From Otatea glauca (taxonomy: Eukaryota; Streptophyta; Magnoliopsida; Poales; Poaceae), in contig CM070723.1 in NCBI GenBank assembly GCA_036346275.1, forward strand, positions 52,530,743-52,594,742: a stretch of DNA of 64,000 nucleotides, written 5' to 3'. The position numbers and the translations under genes are program-made. Every line of letters begins with the position of its first letter. Within the stretch, counting starts at the first letter, position 1. This document shows, piece after piece, positions 56,801 through 64,000 of this stretch. The notes under the pieces are model-generated. The model saw only the letters and a program-made list of their open reading frames with translations, was not told where the DNA came from and did no database searches.

Positions 56801-59243
56801 TTTCAGTAGCCTGTAAAACATCTCGTCTTAATACAAATTTTATGAAGATCGGTTTAGAAATAATATTTAAGATATGTACTACCATAATCTAGAAAAATAT
56901 TTTATTTTCAACTTGCTTTGCATTTGAATCCGAGTAATCCAATACCCTTAAATAATATGGTTGTCATAACCCTTAATATCATATAAGCTTTTTCAGCAAT
57001 AAATATGACATCCCGTCTAAACACTAAAATGTATGAAATCAGCTTAAGAATGTTCTTCAAAGTATAGACTATCATATTCTGAAGAAATAATCTTATTTCA
57101 TCATGTTTTGCATATAAATCCTAATAGCCAAATAACCTTAAGAATTATGTTTTATGGACTCAATTATATGAATAAGAAAACTTTAAAATAATAAACAAAT
57201 ATGTAATTTGTATCACCAGAACCTTCTTGAAAACCTTGAGTACATAATTAGTAGCCTAACTCAACAGGTCTAACTTATATGAAATATTCTTATGCAAATC
57301 GTTTGTAGTCAAGAATTATTCATGCATAGCATGTAACATGTCTAATATCTTAATCTTATTAATCCAAATAATTTTAGCATCTATAATTCGAAGTTATAAA
57401 TACAAGAATTCATAATTTTAGCCTCTTGAAGTCGTAAATCAAGAATAGGTAATCTATAAAAGAAGTCATACTTTGCTATCATAAAAACCTTAACTTTCGA
57501 ATGCTTATTGGAAAACAATATGTGGAATCATGCAACTTAAACCCTAAAATATTTCTGTTTTCTTTAGTGAATCTTTATTTGGTTTTCTGTCTATTTTCTT
57601 TTTGCCCTTATTAAAGTTGGATATTTGCTATATTCCCGATTGAACGACGTGTAGAATCTGACGTCGCTACTTTCGTCGTAAGCAATAAATAAGCAAGGCA
57701 AGCACCCCCTTTGATCATATTGATCCCAGTTTTATAAATGTTTTCATTAAATGTTTTACTGCATACTTTATTTTTATTAAAGTCTGCTATATTATGGGTA
57801 TTGATAGTTGTACCTATTGTTTCATAGAACTTCCTTGAAAGGTATGGATTTGAGAACCTTGAAAACCCTAGAATAGTATAGACAGTACTTGATGTCAATT
57901 TGGGTTACTCACACCTAGTGACATGCTTAGCCATGCTTAATGAGACATAAAACTTTGATCTAATTAAAAATGTTGGATATGACATTTAATGGGCATGACC
58001 TCTCTTATGGTTGGTATTTTGATCAAAAATGAAAATAAGACAATGATTTTGATGCAGACAATTATTGGCAATAGCCGGGTGTACAAGGGACTTGTACATA
58101 GTGTAGGGTGGAGATTATTGCCCGTATCGGATTAAGGCCCGAACTACGTGTTCGTTAAACCCAAGAATTATCGTACAAACCACAAGTGCTGGTATGGGAC
58201 AGCCTTAAACCAATTAAATTATCTGGATTAACTTTGCACATTGGTAGGTCGGAGTAGTACGAGCTTCTTTAGTGACTGGTTGCTCGGAGGGGCGCCCACA
58301 CCGAAGTGTTGGGAGTCACGTTTGCTGATACAACGGTGTACGCCATACTATGGATATGCTTATTCATTACTGTGCAGTGATTGTACAAACATTTACACCA
58401 TAGTACAGGTTTATCGACACCGGGCTGGTGCAAAGTTAATCTAGGTAATGTAAAGGTTTCCGTCATGAACATTCTGGCCACTACGCCAAAGGTGCGTGAA
58501 ATATGCGGCAAAAGGAAAAGGTCATGACTTGTGGGTAAAGATGTACAACTCTGCAGAGTATAAAACTTTTCGAAAAGCCGTTCCCGCGGTTATGGGAATC
58601 TTGGTGCGCCAACACTAGTTAGATGGTTTTTATTTTCATAAAACTGGATTCTACCGTGTGTTGGTAGAAGTTGATTCTTGGAAATGGTCATGATACCCAG
58701 GTTCGTGATTTGACTATTTCGTACTCTACATATTGTTATTTCAGTATTAAATTACTTTTACTTAAATCTCATTTTGCAATCTACTATTCTGTATTTACAT
58801 TTCAAATTGGCTTTATGCAAACTAACCATACTAGCCTTTCCTTTGAAATGGCTTGCATATATCATAGGCTTTGCAAAAGTCTTGCGGAGTACGAAAGTAC
58901 TCACCCTTACTTAATTGTTGTTTTTAGGTGAAGAATCAGATTAGCTCGATGAAACATATTTGTCGCAAGATTCGAGAATGATAACGATGAAGTTTTTCTA
59001 GGGATTATACCTTGTCAGTTGCCTGAGGGATTGGATGGGCACACTACAAGACTTTGCTTCTTTGCTCCTATAAACTCTGGATAGTAAGATTATTGTGTAA
59101 ATTAGCTTCCGCTTTATTAATATGATGTATGGTTGCGATTCCAATTGTTGTAAATGTGCGTACTAGCTACTGATCATGGGACTAGTACTGTTTGCACATG
59201 AGATTTCTATTTTCGCATTTATGTGAAAATGGGGGTCATTACA
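53841..59243 (-). repeat. Main part of D3, inverted relative to D2
   Basis: 5.4 kb that is an inverted, diverged copy of 48464-53636. Landmarks: CGAGTACGAAAGTACTCACC at about 58887 against GAGTACTTTCGTACTC at about 48804; the AATAATTGCCCG segment at about 49673 against 58055-58065; GC-rich blocks 51640-52850 against 54600-55930. ORFs here are LTR sequence, not genes. Confidence 0.8.
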
Positions 59244-59248
59244 TGGCA

Positions 59249-60300
59249 GCACTTGGAAGTTCGACACGCAATCGACGTCATACACATAGAGAAGAACGTG
59301 TGTGACAGCTTGCTTGGTATCTTACTAGATATACCTGGCAAAACAAAGATATACTCCAAGTATGGATGGACCTCGAAGATATGAAACTCAGGAAGGAGCT
59401 CCATCATGAAGACATGGATACAGGCAAAAAGTATCTTCCCACAGCCTGCTACACTCAGAGCAAGAAAAAAAAAATCAGCGTGTGCGAATGCTTGCACGGA
59501 GTCAAAGTTCCGTCCGATTACTCTGCTAACATAAAAAGACTAGTCTCAATGAAAGACTTAAAATTAGTTGGCATGAAGTCTCACGATTGCCACGTGATGA
59601 TGACACAGATGCTTCCAATTGCAATTAGGGGTGTTCTGCCAGAGAAAGTTCGAGACCCAATTATATAGTTGTGTTCATTCTTCAACGCGATTTCACAGAA
59701 GGCCATCGATTCGTTAAAACTAGATAAGCTGCAGGAAGACGTGGTCCACACTCTGTACAGGCTTGAGATGTGTTTCCCTCTATATTTTTTTGATATTATG
59801 GTCCATCTCATTGTTCACATTGTGAAAGAGATACAGATTCTTGGTCCCGTGTTTCTACATCAGATGTACCCTTTAGAGAGGTTCATGGGGGTTATAAAGA
59901 AATATATTTGTAACCGACATCGGCCAAAAGGCTGCATTGCCGATGGATGGGGAACCGAGGAGGTCATAGAGTTCTGCGTCGATTATACGGATCTCAAACC
60001 GATTGGTGTGCCTATATCTCAGCATGAGGGGAGGCTACAGGAGAAAGGGACACTAGGCGAGAAATCACTCCGTATGAGCAATCTAGATTCATTCACACAA
60101 GCACATTTCGCAGTTTTGGGACAATCAGTTGTTGTGGCCCTGTATGTCAACATACACAAGAGCATGCTATCAAGAACAAACCCAGGGAAGTCAGAGGTTT
60201 GGATCACGAGAGAGCATAGAGATAACTTCGGCGATTGTTTGCGTAGACGCATGATGCATACAGAGATAGAGTGCGCTCAGTTGAAAGTGTTAGCTTAGGG
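59249..60300 (+). pseudogene. TNP2-type transposase, C-terminal part with DUF4218
   Basis: Continues the interrupted gene: the VIHIEKNVCDSLLGIL motif, the hallmark that follows LPYW in TNP2 proteins, comes directly after the insertion. A frameshift near 59350 leads into MDLEDMKLRKELHHE, then GMKSHDCHVMMTQMLPIAIRGVLPEKV. A TAG at 59666-59668 interrupts the frame, which continues with the DUF4218 region: LEMCFPLYFFDIMVHLIVHIV, YPLERFMGVIKKYICNRHRPKGCIADG. It ends with TAG at 60296. Only one stop separates 59366-60298 from a continuous frame. Confidence 0.9.
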
Positions 60301-60790
60301 ACCGTCAACTACAATTCGGACATTCCAAGGATAAGACATAAATGATTTTATATTTTATACAAGAGCACAAGATAAAAAGAGCACCAACCAAAACAGCGAT
60401 ATCCGTATAGATGCCTATAACAGCAATAGAAATAGGCAAACCTACTACGGATTCATAGAAGAGATTTGGGAGCTTGACTATGGACCTTTAAAGGTCCCTC
60501 TCTTTCGGTGCTAATGGGTTAGACTTTTAGGGGGTGTGAACATTGACAAGTACAGTATCACTACTGTGGACCTTAAACTCGTCGGATACAGAGAAAAACT
60601 ATTCGTACTTGCTAATTCTGTTACACAAATCTTCTTTGTAACTGGTTCAGCTAACAAGGAGCGCCACGTGGTTATTAAAAAAAAGGATTGTCGGAGTTGA
60701 GAATGTTGTCGACGAGAAGAGTACAACCAATTCGATGAGCTTCCTCATTTCAGAGAGGATGTTGACCTAAGTCTCATGGAAGAGAGTGAG
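60301..60790 (+). pseudogene. DUF4216-like C-terminal region of TNP2
   Basis: After the stop the sequence continues with the conserved tail of grass TNP2 proteins: NRQTYYGFIEEIWELDYGPL at about 60435-60490, KVPLFRC, GGVNIDKYSITTVDLKLVGY, and FVLANSVTQIFFV. This matches the DUF4216 pattern. Several stops and small shifts break it. Confidence 0.75.
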
Positions 60791-61355
60791 GAAGCTACGT
60801 CGAATCGTAGCTTAGTTGTACTAATTAAATATATACTTTCTTTTGTACAAACGACATGTTTATTTTCTCATATGTAATAATTAATGTATTATATGGAGTA
60901 ATGGAAATTGAGGTTATACTCGAAACTGGTTCTCTCTGTTCTTTGGCAATTTGAAGAAAAGCGTGATCCAAGATTTGAGTGCAAATCTTTAACTGCCTTT
61001 GAATTTATGTGAATTTGACTGCATTTGTGTGAATGTTTTCATTTGTATGAAATTATTTATAGCATTTGTTTGAATTTTTGAAGCATTACTTGACTACTGC
61101 ATTTATGTGAATTTTTGAAGCATTATTTGATTTTGAAAATATTAAAACTATTAAAATAGTGAGTAATATGGATTTTTAGAATTTTAGAATTTGGTCAAAA
61201 TTTGGGGAAATATTTATATAAAATAGTAGATGTCCTGCAGTATGTCCACAAAAATTTTCAGAAAATTTGAATCAAATTTGATAGGATTTCGAAAATCCCA
61301 AAGCACACAGCCTTTGAAATAAAATAAATTAAAAGTTTCACTTAATTGGCAAGAG
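60791..61355. other. Non-coding right part of CACTA-1
   Basis: AT-rich. A local direct repeat (GCATTTATGTGAATTTTTGAAGCATT-like) at about 61055-61130. No gene. Confidence 0.55.
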
Positions 61356-61359
61356 ACCA

Positions 61360-61575
61360 GCTTATCACTGTCGGTTGGCACAAAAAAATCAGCAGTGATG
61401 TGGCTCATTACTACAGGTTTATAATCTCAACCAACAGTGATAAGCCCTATCACTGCCGGGTCTAGTGCAACCCGGCAGTGATAAGGTCACTATCACTGAT
61501 GGCTCTCTTTATGGCACGGCAGTGAGAGACTATCACTGTCGATGGTTGTGGCGAGTTGGCAGTGATAGTCATCCC
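61360..61575. repeat. Subterminal CACTA repeats at the CACTA-1/CACTA-2 junction
   Basis: Copies of TATCACTGCCGG and CCGGCAGTGATA with variants (TATCACTGTCGG, GGCAGTGATAGT) on both sides of a CATTACTACAGG end at 61406. The density resembles the left end of CACTA-1, which marks a second element start here. Confidence 0.75.
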
Positions 61576-61579
61576 CTAT

Positions 61580-62060
61580 AAATTCCAAAGGCCGCGCCCT
61601 CTCCTATGAGTTGCCTCTCCACCACCTTCTCCTCGTGTACCTTCGAGCCGTCGCCTTGCCGAATCCAGCCATGGGAGCGCCCACCGCCTCGGACCTCCTC
61701 GCCGTCGCATCCCCTCCCCACGACTATTGCCTCGCCGGATCCAACCCGCTCCCCCCAGGTCGCCGCCTCCTCTCCCCACTCCGTCACCGGCTCTGCCCCT
61801 CCCTCCTCTCCCCACGCCCCGTCGGCTCTACCCCTCCCTACGAAGATCGAGCCGCCCTCCCCCACGCGCCGTTGCCCTCCTCCCTCCCCCCGCCACCGCC
61901 CTCCTTCCCCACGCCACGTGAAGACCGAGCCACCCTCCCCCACGCGCCACCACCCTCCTCCCTCCCCCCGTGCCACTTGAAGACCGAGCCGATGCCTTCT
62001 TCTCTGTACGGCCACTGCCCATCGCCATCCTTCTCGCCGCGCCACGCCACGCCAGTTATG
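61580..62060. other. GC-rich leader of CACTA-2
   Basis: C-rich on the plus strand, with repeated CCCCACGC and CCTCC units. A 60-70-base segment with GAAGACCGAGCC is repeated at about 61845, 61920 and 61978. Open frames on both strands are Pro/Arg/Ser or Gly/Arg low complexity. Probably the first exon or untranslated leader, with no protein called. Confidence 0.45.
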
Positions 62061-62985
62061 TAATGCTCTGTGATGTAATGCTTTATTATGCTCTGTGATG
62101 TGTAATGCTTGATTATACTCTATGATGTGTGGTTTGGGGGCTAAAACCTATATGATACTTAAAAACTGAGAGCTAACCTTGGTGCCTAAAAAACTCTGCT
62201 ACGATGATCTTGATATGAATATGAGCACAATAACATCTTGATGTGTGATTTTCCCTATGGCTGCTAAGGGAATGCGAGCTTTTATGAATTTCTAGATTTA
62301 GTAATAAATATTTGTGCATGATAAATAGATAGGTAGATACTACGATGGCTATTTGATAATTTTTTGTGTACGACGAGTTTCATATGGTTTATTTAGTACA
62401 ATGGATTTAGTGTGGCGCCATTCTCAATTATAAAGGGAAACTCTATTTGACACCCTTGCAACGCAGCAGCATTTGTCTATTCTTTTGTAAAACATAATTT
62501 CCTGTCGCTTGGTTATTTACTGTAATTTGGAGTAATAATCGAATCTCAATGTAGTGTTCATCTTTACTCAACCCTTACTACTACACACAGGCACATCACA
62601 AATATGTGTATTAATTTTATTTATTTGAATTGATAACTTCGGCATCACGAGCAGAAGAATAGTATAACCAGCAACGCAGCTATACTTAGGCTCATATGCT
62701 TTTACGTCTATGTTCTTTCGTTACGTCTTTCTTCGTTAACATTGTATGTGTATATATTTTTGAAATATGTATATGTGTATTAAGTTTATTTCTTTGAATT
62801 GATAGTTCGGCATCGTGAGCAGGAAAATAGTTTAGTCTGCAATGCGGCTGTACTTAGGAATAAAAATCTATGTTAACATATAAACTTTGTTAACATAAAT
62901 GTTTTGACATCATGTCTTTATCCAAGTTGTATCAACATTCATCTTATGATTTTGTTAATTTAAAATTTCCGATAAACTTGCTAGG
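62061..62985. other. AT-rich non-coding part of CACTA-2, probable intron
   Basis: No gene. A short duplication around GTGAGCAG(G/A)A...GCAATGCGGC/GCAACGCAGC at about 62645 and 62815. It ends with a splice-acceptor-like TTGCTAG just before the ATG at 62988. Confidence 0.45.
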
Positions 62986-62987
62986 AA

Positions 62988-64000
62988 TGGCCTTTGACCA
63001 GGGACAAGTGCCGGAGGGAGTTGGGCCCTTAAATATGGACAAAGGAGGAACGGGTAGCCCGAACCATAGCCCAATGTACTACCTAAACGTCGAGCATCCT
63101 GACATGGAGCAACCTGGCACCACTGCCATTGACCAACTTGACATCACTAATAAGAAGATCAAATTGCAGGCTCAGACGTTTGATGAACGGAGGCAACGCG
63201 CAAGTCGTGGTCCGAGCAAGATGCCTAAGGGACTTTATAAAATAGTGGAGCTCTCGGCAGTCGGGGAACCTGCTATACCCGAGTCATCGTTGGGGCTGTA
63301 CAGGACAACATGCGGGGTTCTTACTAGGGATTATGTGCCCATCAGCTATAGATCATGGACTGGTCGCCGAGGTGACCAGTGGGTGGTTCCCAATGACCTG
63401 AAGAACTCGCTGTGGGACAAGCTAAAAGAAGTGTTCTAGTTCCCCCAAAGGACCAAGCTGGTTGCAAAGAAACATGCACTATGCATCATGTACACAACGT
63501 GGAGAAATTAGAAGACAACACTGAATAAGAACTATGTGAAGAAGAATGAAACGCCAAATTTTGACACGTACCCAAAGCTAAGGGAGTTTTGAGAGGACTT
63601 TGTGGCGTACAAGAGGTCTGAAGAAGCCCAGATAGTAAGTCAAAAGAACAGGACAAATGCGGATAAAAATATTTACCCTCATACACTAGGCACAGGTAGG
63701 TACGTGAAGAAAATACCAGTATGGGATAGGTGCGAAGAAGAACTAACCCGCAGCGGCGTCACTCCTACGACGGCCGAGTTGAGCGAATGATCGAAGCACT
63801 GGTTGCTTGGGTGGGGGGCTTCTATCTCGGATGATGGCAGCTTAAGCTTCAGAAGCGATAGAGACCAGGTAGTGTCGGGCAAAATTACAGATGCTCACTT
63901 GCAGTCTTCCCAAGGCTCTTTCAGGCCATGAAAGGAGAATGATGAGCTAACCGTAGCCCTGGGTAATAAGGAGCACCCTGGTCGCACCCGAGGAGTTGGT
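62988..64000 (+). pseudogene. Transposase_24-like CACTA protein (En/Spm TNP1-type), partial
   Basis: A single frame runs to the window end without frameshift but with stops at 63437 (TAG), 63509 (TAG), 63590 (TGA), 63788 (TGA) and 63929 (TGA). Recognisable parts: a Gly/Asp-rich N-terminus, VPNDLKNSLWDKLKEVF, the region with SEEAQIVSQKNRTNADKNIYPHTLGTGRY at 63613-63699, and near the end ELTVALGNKEHPGRTRGVG, the strongest signature of the plant En/Spm Transposase_24 family. Three of the stops sit where Trp is expected, consistent with TGG to TGA changes. I chose ATG 62988; the frame is also open upstream to 62912, but an AG acceptor precedes 62988. Confidence 0.82.

Larger units (their letters stand above)
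48265..59243 (-). mobile_element. D3: solo LTR in minus orientation, nested in the TNP2 gene
   Basis: On the plus strand it begins TGTAACATCCCG (its 3' end) and ends GGGGGTCATTACA (its 5' end), with 5-bp duplication TGGCA (48260-48264, 59244-59248). It consists of 48265-48463 plus 53841-59243, about 5.6 kb, interrupted by D2. Its reverse complement aligns with D2 across the whole length. No coding region or second LTR, so solo LTR. Removing it restores the phase of the TNP2 frame. Confidence 0.82.
45761..61405 (+). mobile_element. CACTA-1: autonomous-type CACTA element, decayed and interrupted
   Basis: The left side has dense subterminal repeats based on TATCACTGCCGG and its inverse. It carries a TNP2-type transposase gene in the plus direction, and weaker copies of the same motif occur at 61360-61400. 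The left end (TCTTATCGCAGGAAGG) is a degenerate CACTACAGG-type terminus. The right end is not clear, so 61405 is the latest possible limit before CACTA-2. Without the nested LTRs it is about 4.7 kb. Confidence 0.7.
61406..64000 (+). mobile_element. CACTA-2: second CACTA element, continues past the window
   Basis: CATTACTACAGGTTT at 61406 is one C-to-T change from a CACTACTACAGG-type terminus and is followed by subterminal repeats. A GC-rich leader (61580-62060), AT-rich sequence, and a Transposase_24-like gene follow on the plus strand. The right end is outside the window. Confidence 0.65.

Noticed and set aside
61606..62063. Overlapping 124-158 codon frames on both strands
   Set aside because: They come from C/G-biased tandem sequence in the CACTA-2 leader.

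Overview
This window is nuclear DNA of a flowering plant, almost certainly a grass (Poaceae). The evidence is several Stowaway and Tourist MITEs with TA or TAA target duplications, a Sirevirus-type copia element with very long LTRs, CACTA elements with TNP2-type and Transposase_24-type genes, hAT-like ends, and GC-rich blocks with high third-position GC in otherwise AT-rich sequence. Species cannot be fixed from the sequence alone. No bacterial, plastid, tRNA or rRNA genes were seen.

Layout. 1-8.9 kb: intergenic DNA with three Stowaway-like MITEs (4020, 6881, 8389) and two copies of an unclassified AT-rich element carrying ~170-base tandem repeats (2187-3635 and 5397-6666). A 282-base direct duplication flanks the first copy. 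8989-27096: three LTR retrotransposons nested inside one another. The outer copia element A (short LTRs, duplication TGCAC) has its integrase region split by B, a small non-coding LTR element with duplication TCCTA. B in turn is split by C, a Sirevirus-like copia with 2.35-kb LTRs and duplication CAATT/CAACT. 27.1-35.5 kb: intergenic DNA holding the best ordinary host gene candidate, an 82-residue protein on the minus strand at 27889-28137, plus a Tourist MITE, another Stowaway-like MITE, a palindrome-prone MITE and a 113-base (TA)n tract. 35538-37209: a non-autonomous CACTA element filled with palindromic AAATTCGTGGG units. 37.4-39.5 kb: one or two hAT-like non-autonomous elements. 41458-45352: a solo LTR (D1).

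45.76-61.4 kb: a CACTA element with a decayed TNP2 transposase gene on the plus strand. The gene is split by solo LTR D3 (minus orientation, duplication TGGCA), which is itself split near one end by solo LTR D2 (plus orientation, duplication AAAAA). D1, D2 and D3 belong to one long-LTR family. D2 and D3 lie head-to-head and form an inverted repeat with arms of about 5.2-5.4 kb. From 61.4 kb to the end, a second CACTA element in the same orientation begins and carries a Transposase_24-like gene with in-frame stops.

Taken together this is a transposon-dense heterochromatin-like interval with one probable small gene. I found no new enzymatic system. The most unusual things are the giant solo-LTR inverted repeat, the palindromic CACTA array, the nested chronology that conflicts with LTR divergence (outer A about 3% by eye, inner B about 11%), and a possible pre-insertion open frame disrupted by A.
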